Positions 1-9,190 are shown, counted from the first letter of the stretch. The stretch is DNA of 64,000 nucleotides from Burkholderia gladioli (GCF_000959725.1 NZ_CP009322.1:248001-312000), one strand, 5' to 3'. Program-made: numbers and translations. The notes: generated by a model not told the origin, from the sequence alone.

Positions 1-1455
1 GTGCTCGACTCGACCGTCACCAACGTGGCCGTGCCCTCGATCTCGGGCAGCCTGGGCGTGTCGAACAGCCAGGGCACCTGGGTGATCAGCTCCTACTCGG
101 TGGCGGCCGCGATCGCGGTGCCGCTGACGGGGTGGCTCGCGCGCCGCTTCGGCGAGCGGCGCCTGTTCGTCACCTCGATCGTGCTGTTCACGCTGACCTC
201 CCTGCTGTGCGGCATGGCCAGCGACCTGAACGTGCTGGTGGTCTGCCGCGCGATGCAGGGGCTGTTCTCCGGGCCGATGGTGCCGCTCTCGCAGACCATC
301 CTGATGCGTGCCTTCCCGCAGGACAAGCGCACGCTCGCGCTGGCGCTATGGGCGATGACGGTGCTGCTCGCACCGATCCTCGGCCCGGTGGTGGGCGGCT
401 GGATCGTCAGCAATTACTCCTGGCCGTGGATCTTCCTGATCAACCTGCCGGTCGGGCTGTTCTCGTTTACGGTCTGCGTCTCGCTGCTCAAGCCGGCCCG
501 CGACGACGGCCGCGCCGGCCCGATCGACGTGGTCGGCATCGCCCTGCTGGTGATCGGCGTGGGCGCGCTGCAGGCCATGCTCGACCTCGGTCACGATCGC
601 GGCTGGTTCGATTCGACGCTGATCCGCACGCTGGCCATGGTGGCCGCGCTGTCTATCGTCTCGCTGTTGATCTGGGAGCGCGGCGAGGCCCACCCGGTGG
701 TGGACCTGAGCCTGTTCCGCGATCGCACCTTCTCGTTCTGCGTGCTGATCATCTCGCTGGGGATGATGGTGTTCTCGGTGGTGGGCGTGGTGTTCCCGCT
801 CTGGCTGCAGACCGTGATGGGCTACAACGCCTTCCATTCGGGGCTGGCCGCCTCGCCGCTCGGGGTGCTGGCGCTGTTGTTCTCGATCCTGGTGGGCCTC
901 TATTCGAGCCGCTTCGACGCGCGCGTGCTGGCCAGCTTCGGCTTCCTGGTGTTTGCCTGCGTGCAATGGCACAACGCGCATTTCTTCACGCTCAACATGA
1001 CCTTCCTGCAGGTCATCACGCCCGGGTTGATCCAGGGCATGGGCCTGCCGTGCTTCTTCGTGCCGCTCACGGCGGCCACCCTGTCGCGCATCCCGGACGA
1101 CAAGCTGGCGGCCGCCTCCAGCCTGTCGAACTTCCTGCGCACGCTGTCGGCCGCGTTCGGCACGGCGATGAGCGTGACGCTGTGGGAGAACCGCGCGACC
1201 TTCCACTACGACGTGGTCTCGCAGGCGGTGCGCAAATCCGATGGCAACACCCAGCGCTACATCGACGCCCTGCATGCCAGCGGCATCAGCGGCACGCGCG
1301 AGCTGCTGTCGATCAGCAACGTGGTGCAGAAGCAGGCCTACATGATGGCCACCAGCGACATGTACTTCATGGCCAGCATGACCTGCCTGCTGCTGGCCTG
1401 CCTGATGTGGATGACGCGCCCCAGGCGCGGCGCCGCGATGACGATCGGACATTGA
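1..1455 (+). CDS. EmrB/QacA-type MFS drug/surfactant exporter (5' truncated by window)
   Basis: This is a DHA2-family major facilitator protein with about 14 membrane segments, an inner-membrane proton antiporter. The visible product begins at a VLDSTVTNVAVPSI motif. In E. coli EmrB the equivalent LDST motif lies about 25-30 residues after the start, so the GTG at base 1 is probably internal and the true start is upstream of the window. Motif C-like (LAPILGPVVGGWI) and the SQGTWVISSYSVA segment are typical of EmrB. It sits 13 nt before rhlC and upstream of matching NodT-like and EmrA-like genes, so it probably exports rhamnolipid through a tripartite pump. In B. thailandensis and B. pseudomallei this gene lies between rhlB and rhlC; rhlA and rhlB would then be just outside the window. 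The family is certain; the substrate is inferred from context. Confidence 0.9.
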   Translation: MLDSTVTNVAVPSISGSLGVSNSQGTWVISSYSVAAAIAVPLTGWLARRFGERRLFVTSIVLFTLTSLLCGMASDLNVLVVCRAMQGLFSGPMVPLSQTILMRAFPQDKRTLALALWAMTVLLAPILGPVVGGWIVSNYSWPWIFLINLPVGLFSFTVCVSLLKPARDDGRAGPIDVVGIALLVIGVGALQAMLDLGHDRGWFDSTLIRTLAMVAALSIVSLLIWERGEAHPVVDLSLFRDRTFSFCVLIISLGMMVFSVVGVVFPLWLQTVMGYNAFHSGLAASPLGVLALLFSILVGLYSSRFDARVLASFGFLVFACVQWHNAHFFTLNMTFLQVITPGLIQGMGLPCFFVPLTAATLSRIPDDKLAAASSLSNFLRTLSAAFGTAMSVTLWENRATFHYDVVSQAVRKSDGNTQRYIDALHASGISGTRELLSISNVVQKQAYMMATSDMYFMASMTCLLLACLMWMTRPRRGAAMTIGH

Positions 1456-1468
1456 GGGGAGCCGCGCC

Positions 1469-2452
1469 ATGACCGCCAGCGCCGGGCCGCTCGCCAACGA
1501 TACGGGGAACACCATGACACTCGGGGCATTGATCATCCTCTACCATCCGAGCGCGGCGCAGCTCGCGCGGATCGGCGAACTGGCGCGCGACTGCGATGCG
1601 CTGGTGGTGGTCGACAACACGCCCGGCGGCGATCCCGCTGCGCGCGCGCTGGCCTTGCGCGAGGGCATCGAGCTGATCGCGCACGGCAATCGCGGCGGCA
1701 TCGCCGGCGCCTACAACGCCGGGCTCGCCGCGCTCTACGCGCGCGGCATGGATGCCGTGGCGCTGTTCGACCAGGACTCGAGCGTGCCGCCGCGCTTCTT
1801 CTCCACCATGCGCGAGGTCTGCGCCGGTTTCGGCGCGCGCGCCTTCCTGGCGGGCCCGCGCATCTTCGACGAGAACGAGCAGCGCTACCTGCCCGAGCTC
1901 GCCACCAACGGCGTGACCGTGCAGCGCCTGGCGATGCGCGCCGACACGCCGGCGCAACGCTGCGCCTTCCTGATTTCCTCGGGCAGCGTGATCTCGCGCG
2001 AGGCCTACGCGCGCCTCGGCCGCTTCGACGAAGCGCTGTTCATCGACCACGTCGATACCGAATACTGCTTTCGCGCGCTGGCGCGCGACGTGCCCGTCTA
2101 CGTGGTGCCCTCGCTGGTGCTGCCGCATCGGATCGGCAACAAGCGCCGCCATCGCTTCGGCCCGTTCGAGATCTCGGCCATGAACCATCCCTGGTATCGC
2201 CGCTACTACAGCGCGCGCAACGCCGTGCAGCTCGGCATGCAATACGGCATGCGCTTCCCGGTGGCGATCGTGCCGAACCTGCTGACCTTGTGGCAGGTGG
2301 TGCAGATCGTGCTCTGCGAGGACGACAAGGGCGCCAAGCTCAAGGGCATCTGGTTCGGCATCGCCGACGGCCTGTTCGGGCGCCTCGGCTCGCTCGACGA
2401 GGCACGCCCCGGCTGGGCCGCGCGACTTGGCGAGAGGGTGCGCCACGGATGA
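1469..2452 (+). CDS. rhlC: Rhamnosyltransferase 2 (dirhamnolipid synthesis)
   Basis: It transfers a second L-rhamnose from dTDP-rhamnose to mono-rhamnolipid, giving di-rhamnolipid, at the cytoplasmic face of the inner membrane. It is a GT-A family 2 glycosyltransferase. Motifs shared with P. aeruginosa RhlC include HGNRGGIAGAYNAGL, the metal-binding LFDQDS, FLISSG, and the near-identical RFDEALFIDHVDTEYCFRA. The C-terminal third (NLLTLWQVVQIVL) looks membrane-associated. The ATG at 1469 follows GGGGAG by about 7 nt. Homology to known RhlC starts nearer the second ATG at 1514, which also has a GGGGA-like site, so the first 15 residues are uncertain. The stop overlaps the start of the next gene (ATGA), which indicates translational coupling in the rhl operon. 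Confidence 0.93.
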   Translation: MTASAGPLANDTGNTMTLGALIILYHPSAAQLARIGELARDCDALVVVDNTPGGDPAARALALREGIELIAHGNRGGIAGAYNAGLAALYARGMDAVALFDQDSSVPPRFFSTMREVCAGFGARAFLAGPRIFDENEQRYLPELATNGVTVQRLAMRADTPAQRCAFLISSGSVISREAYARLGRFDEALFIDHVDTEYCFRALARDVPVYVVPSLVLPHRIGNKRRHRFGPFEISAMNHPWYRRYYSARNAVQLGMQYGMRFPVAIVPNLLTLWQVVQIVLCEDDKGAKLKGIWFGIADGLFGRLGSLDEARPGWAARLGERVRHG

Positions 2453-4005
2453 AGCGGAGCTTCCTGCCGGCGCGTCCGGCACTCGCGGGCGGCGTGCTCG
2501 CGGCGATTCTCGCGCTGGCCGGCTGCGTGCCGTCCGGCTTCAAGACCACCGTGCAGCCGCGCATGCCCGGCGCGAATGCGCTGGCCGGCCTGGCCACGAG
2601 CGGCACCGCAGGGCAGCCGGCGGGTGCGTGGCCCGCGCCCGACTGGGTCAGGCAGCTCGGCGACGCGCAGCTCGACCAACTGGTGGCCGAAGCCTACGAG
2701 AACAGCCCGAACCTGCAGGCCGCCAAGGCGCGCATCGCGATCGCCCAGGCGCAGTTGCAGCAATACGACTCGATGACGGGGCTGGTCGGCACGGCCGGCG
2801 GCTCGGTCACCAAGGCGCGCGTGCCGCGCAGCGACGGCGTGGCCAACGTGCGCGCCGGCGGCGTGAACGTGCCGGTGGACCTGTTCAGCGACCCCGGCAT
2901 CTCGTCCTCGTCGCTGTATGCCGGCTTCAACTACCAGATCGATCTCTGGGGGCGCAACGCAGCCGCCACGCGCGGGCTGCTGTCGAACCGCGATGCCGCG
3001 CGCGTCGACGCCGAGCAGGCGCGGCTCACGCTCGCGGTGGCGCTGGTCACGCTGTATTGCCAGCTCGACCAGGCCTATGCGCAGCGCGACTTGTTGCAGG
3101 AGAAGCGCCGCGCCAGCGACCAGATCGACGCGGTGCTGCGCGAGCGCGCGGCGCGCGGCATCGACAACGCCTACGACGCGAACGACGCCGCCATCAAGCG
3201 CGGACGTCTGATCAAGCAGCTCGCGCAGGTCGACGAGCAGATCCAGCTGGCCCAGGTGCAGATCGGCGTGATGACGGGCAAGGGCCCCGAGCGCGGGCTC
3301 GCGTTGAAGCGCCCGCATCCGGGCGACCTGGTCGATGCGCCCTTGCCGGCGCAACTGCCGGTGGACCTGCTGGGCCGGCGGCCCGACATCGTCGCCGCGC
3401 GGCTGCGCGTGCAGGCCGCGTTCTCGGCCGTCGACGGCGCCAAAGCCGATTTCTACCCGAACCTGAATCTCTCGGCGATCGGCGGGCTGTTCGCGCTGAC
3501 GCCGGCCGGCCTGTTGAAGGGCCGCGCCTTCGGCGGCTCGATCGGGCCGGCCGTGACCCTGCCGATCTTCGATCGCGGCCGGCTGAAGGCGAAGCTGGCC
3601 GGCGACGTGGCCAATGCCGACCTCAGCATCGCGCTCTACAACAAGACCGTCGACGAGGCGCTGGGCCAGGTGGCCCGCCAGTTGACCCAGTTGCGCACCG
3701 TCGATACCTTGCTCGCCGAGCAGCAGCACTCGGTGGACGCCGCGCAGAAGATCGTCGACATCGCCGACGAGCGGCACCGCCGCGGCTTCGGCATGGAGAA
3801 GGACGTCAACAACGCGCGGCTGACCCTGGTGGACGAGCGCACCCAGTTGATCGACCTGATGGCCGAGCGGCGTGCCTTGCGCGTCGGGCTGATCGATGCG
3901 CTGGGCGGCGGCTTCGACGTCACGAAGCTGGCCGCGCCCGCGATCGCGCATGACGAGCTTGCTTTCCCCGCCCACGACCGACTCACCGATTCGCACTTCG
4001 ACTGA
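2449..4005 (+). CDS. NodT-family outer-membrane efflux lipoprotein
   Basis: This is the outer-membrane channel of a tripartite efflux system (TolC/OprM superfamily, NodT/RND-OMF lipoprotein subfamily), 518 aa. The N-terminus has a lipoprotein signal ending in LALAGC, with the lipidated cysteine at residue 26. Two outer-membrane efflux repeats follow, with LGDAQLDQLVAEAY and LLGRRPDIVAARLRVQAA, which are characteristic of NodT members. The start overlaps the rhlC stop by 4 nt, and the EmrA-like adaptor follows 4 nt after its stop. Gene order matches the rhamnolipid operons of the B. pseudomallei group, so it is probably the exit duct for rhamnolipids. Drug efflux remains possible. Confidence 0.92.
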   Translation: MKRSFLPARPALAGGVLAAILALAGCVPSGFKTTVQPRMPGANALAGLATSGTAGQPAGAWPAPDWVRQLGDAQLDQLVAEAYENSPNLQAAKARIAIAQAQLQQYDSMTGLVGTAGGSVTKARVPRSDGVANVRAGGVNVPVDLFSDPGISSSSLYAGFNYQIDLWGRNAAATRGLLSNRDAARVDAEQARLTLAVALVTLYCQLDQAYAQRDLLQEKRRASDQIDAVLRERAARGIDNAYDANDAAIKRGRLIKQLAQVDEQIQLAQVQIGVMTGKGPERGLALKRPHPGDLVDAPLPAQLPVDLLGRRPDIVAARLRVQAAFSAVDGAKADFYPNLNLSAIGGLFALTPAGLLKGRAFGGSIGPAVTLPIFDRGRLKAKLAGDVANADLSIALYNKTVDEALGQVARQLTQLRTVDTLLAEQQHSVDAAQKIVDIADERHRRGFGMEKDVNNARLTLVDERTQLIDLMAERRALRVGLIDALGGGFDVTKLAAPAIAHDELAFPAHDRLTDSHFD

Positions 4006-4009
4006 CCGC

Positions 4010-5206
4010 ATGCACGACGACAACAACAAGGCGCGCCGCGAAGCCACCGGCGCAACGCAGGATGCAGGCCGGCTCGAGGCGAAGCGCGCGGCGCGGCGCC
4101 GTCACTTCGCGCTGTTCTTCGGCCTGGTGGCGATCCTGGCGATCGTCGCCGCGATCTACTGGTTCCTCAGCGGGCGTTACCGCGAGGAGACCGACGATGC
4201 CTACGTGGCCGGCAATATCGTGCAGGTCGCCGCGCAGGTGCCGGGCACCGTGATCGACGTGCTGGTCAGCGACACGCAGCGCGTGAGCGCGGGGCAGACG
4301 CTGGTGCGGCTCGACGATGCCGAGGCTGCGGTATCGCTGGCGCAGGCCAGGGCGCAGCTCGCGCAGGCGGTGCGGCAGGCGGCCAACGCGGGCGTGTCCA
4401 ACGCGATGTATGCCGATGCGGTGAGCGCGCGCCAGGCCGACCTGGAGGTGGCGCGACGCGCCTACGAGGCGCGCGCGCATGCCAGCGTCGAGGTGGTCTC
4501 GCCCGAGGAGCTGGCGCGTGCCCGCGCGCAGATGGTCGGCGCGCAGGCGCAACTGGCCGCCGCCCAGGCGCAGCTCGAATCGGCGCGCGTGCTCGGCAGC
4601 CGGCTCGCGGTGGAGGACAACCCCTCGGTGGTGCAGGCCGCCGCGCAGTTCAAGCTGGCCTGGCGCAACCTGAAGCGCGCCACCATCGTCGCGCCGGTGG
4701 ACGGCACGGTCGGCCAGCGCTCGGTGCAGGTCGGCCAGCAGGTCGGGCCCGGCGTGCCGCTGCTGTCGTTGATCCAGTTGAAGGCGCTGTGGATCGAGGC
4801 CAATTTCAAGGAAGGGCAGATCCGCAACATGCGTGCCGGGCAACCGGTCAGCATCGTGTCGGACATCTATGGCTCGAAGGTGGTGTATCGCGGCCACGTG
4901 GAGGGTTTCTCGGCCGGCACCGGCAGCGCCTTCTCGATGCTGCCCTCGCAGAACGCGGCCGGCAACTGGATCAAGGTGGTGCAGCGCGTGCCGGTGGTGA
5001 TCTCGATCGAGCCGGCCGATCTCGCCGCGCATCCGCTGCGCATCGGCTTGTCGATGCAGGTGACGGTCGACACGCATGAGCGCGGCGGGCACCTGCTCGA
5101 CAACGAATCGCCCTTGCCGGGGCAGAGCACGCGCGTGCACGACAGCGTGGCGGCCGAGGCCGACGCGGCGGCGGACGCGGTGATCCGGGCCAACAAGAGC
5201 CGCTGA
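4010..5206 (+). CDS. EmrA/HlyD-family periplasmic adaptor
   Basis: This is a membrane-fusion protein of 398 aa. It has a short cytoplasmic N-terminus, one membrane helix at about residues 26-46 (ALFFGLVAILAIVAAIYWF), and the signature TDDAYVAGNIVQVAAQVPGTV. A long alanine- and glutamine-rich coiled-coil hairpin runs from about residues 100 to 205. The lipoyl/beta-barrel part carries RATIVAPVDGTVGQRSVQVGQQV. It would bridge the EmrB-like pump and the NodT-like channel encoded just upstream, completing an Emr-type tripartite exporter in the rhl operon. The stop is 26 nt from the end of the converging DUF4157 gene, and no terminator is obvious between them. Confidence 0.92.
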   Translation: MHDDNNKARREATGATQDAGRLEAKRAARRRHFALFFGLVAILAIVAAIYWFLSGRYREETDDAYVAGNIVQVAAQVPGTVIDVLVSDTQRVSAGQTLVRLDDAEAAVSLAQARAQLAQAVRQAANAGVSNAMYADAVSARQADLEVARRAYEARAHASVEVVSPEELARARAQMVGAQAQLAAAQAQLESARVLGSRLAVEDNPSVVQAAAQFKLAWRNLKRATIVAPVDGTVGQRSVQVGQQVGPGVPLLSLIQLKALWIEANFKEGQIRNMRAGQPVSIVSDIYGSKVVYRGHVEGFSAGTGSAFSMLPSQNAAGNWIKVVQRVPVVISIEPADLAAHPLRIGLSMQVTVDTHERGGHLLDNESPLPGQSTRVHDSVAAEADAAADAVIRANKSR

Positions 5207-5232
5207 CACCAATCATCAAGCCGGGCGGCCCT

Positions 5233-7458
5233 TCATCCGTCCTGCAATTGCTGCCGCGTGTTGCGCGTCGAGTCGTAGTGCGTTTGACCGTCGTAGGCCA
5301 GGTTGATCTGCCGGTTGCCGGTGACGAAGGTGTTGGTGTCGTCGAGGGTCAGCCCGCCGATCGGGTCGATCACGAGCGGCCCCGACGGCTGGATGATCCG
5401 CACCGGCCGCTGCAGGACGGTCGCTATCAGTTGCGGGGCGAAATCCCCGCCGATATTGCGCCAGCTGCGGCTGGTCAGGATGTCGTCGACGATCCGGTTC
5501 AACTGCTCGCCGGTGGTGAATACCTGGAAGTAGGCGGCGTTGTCGAGGATCAGCTGCGCCACGCGCTGCCGCAGCACCGCCGGGTCCGCCGCGATGCCGT
5601 CCAGGTAATGGATCTGGTCTAGCACCGCCGCGTAGAAGCAGTTGCCGTCGCCGGCCACCGGTTGCGACGCCAGGCCCTCGTCGTTCAGATGGATATCGAG
5701 GTTGCGCTGGTTGATGTCGATAAAGCCTTTTTTCGCGAACTCGGCGATCACGTCGAGCAGCAACTGGCGGGCGTTCCAGATCTGGTCGAACGCGTCCTGC
5801 GTGCCGCCCTTGTCGGGATGGTGCAGCAGCAGCAGCTTATGGCTTTCCTCCTTGATCAGCTTCCAGAGGCTCGGCAACAGCACCACCTGGTCGCGGTTGT
5901 GGACGCGGGCCGACAACCCCAGCGTCTCGAGCGCCGCGTTGATCCTCTCCAGCGAAACGTTGCGCGGGTCGGTGCCGACGTCGGCGCCGGGGTCGACGAA
6001 GTCGTCCCCGTCGTCCTCGGTGTCGCTTTCGTCGCTGTAGTAACCATCGACGGTCTCGAGCAGCTCGTCCACCAGCGAATCGCCGAGGTAGTCCTCGAGG
6101 CTTTCCAGGTCGTAGCGGTCGGCGTCCTTGCTGAAGCCGAACAGCGCGCGGCCCGCCACCTGGCCGCCCTTCGGGGCGCCGCCCTTGGTCGCCCAGGCCG
6201 ACACGAACAGGCCGTTCTTGCGATTGAAGGCCTGCTGGAACGTCAGTTGTCCCAGCGCGATGCGCCGCAACAGCGCGCGCGCGAGCTTGTCGGCGCCGGG
6301 CACGCGCGTGCTGTGCGGCTCGATGAATTGCGTGAGCAGCAGGAACAGCGACCTGGCCTGGCTCTGGCGGTCCTTGCCGCTGGTTTCGCCCGATTCGATC
6401 GCGCTCAGGATGTCGAATGCCACCTCGGCATCCTGGCCCTTGAAGTGCGCGATGACGTCGTCGTAGTTGCTGGGGATCTGCTTGTCCGAATACGCGGACG
6501 AGTCGAGATAGAGGAACGGTTGGCCGCCGAATCCGCGCCGGTAATAGCCCCGCGTGTCGCCCAGGTCGATCTGCGAATAGGCGGGGTTGATGTCGGGATT
6601 GAGTTGCGGGTTGTACGGGATCAGGGCCTGGCCGGCGTCGGGGTCGCCCCCGAGCAGGCGCGCGAGGTCCGCTTCCTTGTAGCCGTAGTTGAACTTGGCC
6701 TGCTTCTTGATGATGCGTCGCCGGCCCTTCGGGCGAGCCTTCTTGAACTTGTTTCTGACGCGCGACCTCGCCAGTTTCTCGAACAGGCGCTTGCGTTCCT
6801 CGTCATTGAACTTGCCCAGTTGGGCAGGGCCGGCGGCAGCGGGGCTCGCGGCGGCGGGGAGCGGCGCGAGCGTGGCCGGCGTGCCGGCCGCGCGATCGGG
6901 CGATAGGCCCGCGGCCTTGCGGCCCATCACGTCGGCCTCGCGTTCGAGGGCGTCGTCGTCATTGACGGGCAGCCCGGCCGCCTGCGTGGTGGTCGCGACG
7001 CGGCCTTGAGCCTGTTGCACGAGGTGCCAGGCCTCGTGCGGCAGGTGCGCCTGCTTGCCCGGCGCGATGTGAATCTCGTGGCCCCGCGCATAGGCATGCG
7101 CCATCAGTTGCGCCGGCCGGGACGAGTTGTAGCTGACCTTGACCTTGTCGAGGCTGTAGCCGGACAGCGATTCGATGCCGGCCTTCAGCCGATCGGGCAG
7201 GCCGGTGCGGTTGGCCGGCGCGTTCCGGTTTGCCGGCCCGGCCGCCGTGGACGACCCGGCGGAATCGGGGCCGGCCGCCGCGTTCGTGGCGCGCCGCTGC
7301 AAGGGGCTGCCGGCAGCCGCTGCGTAGTGGAACTCGCCCATCGCGACCAGATGCTCGGCCTGCGGCGCGAGGCCGGGCGCAGACGCGGATTCCCGAGCTT
7401 CGACGCGCTTGGGCGCCATGGCGGGCGCGATCAGGCTGGTTTTCCTGGAGCCGGGCAT
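5233..7458 (-). CDS. DUF4157 protein with J-like and OTU-protease modules (putative effector/toxin)
   Basis: A 741-aa multidomain protein. Residues about 88-175 form a DUF4157 (eCIS-core) domain with a metalloprotease-like HEAWH at 141-145, followed by LVQQAQGRV. A basic linker (KARPKGRRRIIKKQAK) and an unrecognised middle region (about 215-480) come next, then an acidic stretch. A J-like module carries HPD at 547-549 (HHPDKGG). The C-terminus resembles an OTU deubiquitinase, with GDGNCF (Asp604, Cys607) and a late histidine in THYDS (His727). No signal peptide or membrane helix is seen. DUF4157 proteins are known from polymorphic-toxin and contractile-injection contexts, but no secretion or immunity gene adjoins this one. 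The ATG at 7458 has an AGGA about 11 nt upstream; a TTG at 7482 would add 8 residues. The domain calls rest on motifs. A role on host ubiquitin is inference. Confidence 0.8.
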   Translation of the reverse strand: MPGSRKTSLIAPAMAPKRVEARESASAPGLAPQAEHLVAMGEFHYAAAAGSPLQRRATNAAAGPDSAGSSTAAGPANRNAPANRTGLPDRLKAGIESLSGYSLDKVKVSYNSSRPAQLMAHAYARGHEIHIAPGKQAHLPHEAWHLVQQAQGRVATTTQAAGLPVNDDDALEREADVMGRKAAGLSPDRAAGTPATLAPLPAAASPAAAGPAQLGKFNDEERKRLFEKLARSRVRNKFKKARPKGRRRIIKKQAKFNYGYKEADLARLLGGDPDAGQALIPYNPQLNPDINPAYSQIDLGDTRGYYRRGFGGQPFLYLDSSAYSDKQIPSNYDDVIAHFKGQDAEVAFDILSAIESGETSGKDRQSQARSLFLLLTQFIEPHSTRVPGADKLARALLRRIALGQLTFQQAFNRKNGLFVSAWATKGGAPKGGQVAGRALFGFSKDADRYDLESLEDYLGDSLVDELLETVDGYYSDESDTEDDGDDFVDPGADVGTDPRNVSLERINAALETLGLSARVHNRDQVVLLPSLWKLIKEESHKLLLLHHPDKGGTQDAFDQIWNARQLLLDVIAEFAKKGFIDINQRNLDIHLNDEGLASQPVAGDGNCFYAAVLDQIHYLDGIAADPAVLRQRVAQLILDNAAYFQVFTTGEQLNRIVDDILTSRSWRNIGGDFAPQLIATVLQRPVRIIQPSGPLVIDPIGGLTLDDTNTFVTGNRQINLAYDGQTHYDSTRNTRQQLQDG

Positions 7459-8036
7459 CGTCGTTCTGTCCTGGACGGGCAATGCGGAGTCGAAGCAGCA
7501 AGGTCCGGCAAGTATAACGGCCCCGGGCGCGGCCGGATGCCGTCCTGTCGATCCTTCCGCCCGCCGAGATTTTCCGCGGATATTGCCCCAGCCAATTCAA
7601 ATAAAATCGGCATGGCGGATTATCGAATATCATATTGATGTAACTACTTAAAAGTTGGATAAAATCCATGAGTTCGAAAATTTTCCATTTACCTATCAAA
7701 GTAAACAGGTGTATTTTCGAGGAAAAATACTATCCTTGCTTCCGGTAAGTTTCGCGCGCGGCAACGGCCCAGGAAGCCCGATCCGCCAATCGAGCCTGTT
7801 CGTCGATGGCATGGAAAACCATGCTGGACATGAATTCTCGGCGCTTCTTTCAATTCCGGATATTGCAACGGTGCCTTCGCCGTGGCCGGTCCGTGCAATG
7901 GATTCCGTTTCGATCAATTCGCCGGTCAATATCAAAATGAAAATCGCCGGACTGATTTTGCATGTAGTGCCTTGTGGTTGAAAGTGTCTGGCCGATTAAA
8001 GATGGATAAATGTTCCATTACCCTCAGGAGATGATT
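7459..8036. promoter_or_regulatory. AT-rich divergent intergenic island
   Basis: 578 nt separate the divergent DUF4157 and GH18 genes. Roughly 7575-7740 is strikingly AT-rich compared with the surroundings and has many A/T runs, the kind of DNA H-NS proteins bind. A TATACT-like -10 hexamer reads on the minus strand at 7511-7516, without a good -35. An open frame at 7655-7981 codes for nothing recognisable and has no ribosome site, so it was not called. The stretch probably holds the promoters of both flanking genes. Confidence 0.4.
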
Positions 8037-9122
8037 TTGAACGCAAAAATGATAAATGGTCTGGTGATCGGGCTTTCCAGTCTCGTGCTGGCGGCATGTG
8101 GCGGAGACGACGGCGCCGGCGGCGCGAGCCTGCTGAAGGCGCAGGCGACGCCCTCGGTGCAGGCGGCGGCGAACACGGCGGCCGCGGCGGCGCTGCCCTC
8201 GAATTTCATTTTCAGTGCCTACAAGGACATCACGATCAACCTGAACTGGAACACCAACGTCATCTCGACGGCGGTGACCGGTTCGCTGCAGCCGGTCCTG
8301 AGCGTGCTGCCGGCCAAGCTGAAGACGCTGACCTGGTCGTTCGCCACCGGCGAGTGCGGCAGCGAGAGCTGGTCCGGGCTGACGGGCTCGCAGGTGGCCG
8401 CGGCCAACGTGCAGAACATGGTCAACGCGGGCCGCAACTACATCATCTCGACGGGCGGCGCGGCCGGTTCGTTCAGCTGCGGCTCGGACGCGAACTTCAC
8501 CAAGTTCATCAACACCTATAACTCGGCCAACCTGAAGGGCATCGATTTCGATATCGAGGCCGGCCAGAGCCAGGCCGTGATCAACGCCCTGGTGCAGCGC
8601 GTGAAGGCCGCCCAGCCTAAGTACCCGAACCTGCGCTTCAGCTTCACGCTCGCCACGCTGGGCGGCAACGCGGCGCAGAGCCTGGGCGACACGGGCGTGG
8701 TGGTGATGAACGCGATCAAGGCCGCCGGCCTGCAGAACTACACCATCAACCTGATGACGATGGACTACGGCAGCGCCAACGCCAGCAACTGCACGCTCAA
8801 CGGCAGCGGCCAGTGCGACATGGGCAAGTCGGCGGTGGCCGCTGCCAACAGCCTGCACAACTACTGGGGCGTGCCGTACAACCAGATCGAGCTGACTCCG
8901 ATGATCGGCGGCAACGATACGCAGGGCGAGACCTTCACCCTGGCCGACGTCGCCACGGTGTCGAGCTTCGCGCAGCAGAACGGGCTGGCCGGCGTGCACT
9001 TCTGGTCCTTCGACCGCGACAACGACTGCACGCAAAGCTGGGCGTCGCCGACCTGCAACAGCTACGGCCAGGCCGGCACGCTGGGCTTCACGAACCGCTT
9101 CATCTCGGCGCTGGGGCTGTGA
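8037..9122 (+). CDS. GH18-family chitinase-like lipoprotein
   Basis: A glycoside hydrolase family 18 catalytic domain on a lipoprotein anchor, 361 aa. The signal ends in LVLAAC followed by GGDDG, so the mature protein is probably lipidated. The GH18 signature GIDFDIE is present, with catalytic Glu at residue 174, and the barrel strands LTWSFATGEC, NYIISTGG and LMTMDYG are recognisable. It resembles the small bacterial chitinase-D-like and chitinase-lectin enzymes that hydrolyse chitin or GlcNAc oligomers. The TTG at 8037 lies 6 nt after AGGAG (8026-8030), which fits better than the in-frame ATG at 8031 that abuts the SD or the ATG at 8010. It is monocistronic. It could serve chitin use or attack on fungi and insects. 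Confidence 0.88.
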   Translation: MNAKMINGLVIGLSSLVLAACGGDDGAGGASLLKAQATPSVQAAANTAAAAALPSNFIFSAYKDITINLNWNTNVISTAVTGSLQPVLSVLPAKLKTLTWSFATGECGSESWSGLTGSQVAAANVQNMVNAGRNYIISTGGAAGSFSCGSDANFTKFINTYNSANLKGIDFDIEAGQSQAVINALVQRVKAAQPKYPNLRFSFTLATLGGNAAQSLGDTGVVVMNAIKAAGLQNYTINLMTMDYGSANASNCTLNGSGQCDMGKSAVAAANSLHNYWGVPYNQIELTPMIGGNDTQGETFTLADVATVSSFAQQNGLAGVHFWSFDRDNDCTQSWASPTCNSYGQAGTLGFTNRFISALGL

Positions 9123-9151
9123 GCGCCTGAGTACCCGAGCCTGGCCTGACG

Positions 9152-9181
9152 GGCCGCGCCTTCCTCGAGGAAGGCGCGGCC
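9152..9181. terminator. Perfect 30-nt palindrome between convergent genes
   Basis: The 15-nt arms (9152-9166 and 9167-9181) are exactly complementary and GC-rich, so they can form a long hairpin. It lies between the converging GH18 and MFS genes, 30 nt after the first stop and 10 nt before the second. There is no strong T-tract on either side, so it is a probable bidirectional terminator of a non-canonical type. Confidence 0.6.
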
Positions 9182-9190
9182 TTCGCATGT

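Noticed and set aside
7655..7981. A 108-codon open frame in the AT-rich island
   Set aside because: No ribosome site, no recognisable features, and it lies in probable promoter DNA.
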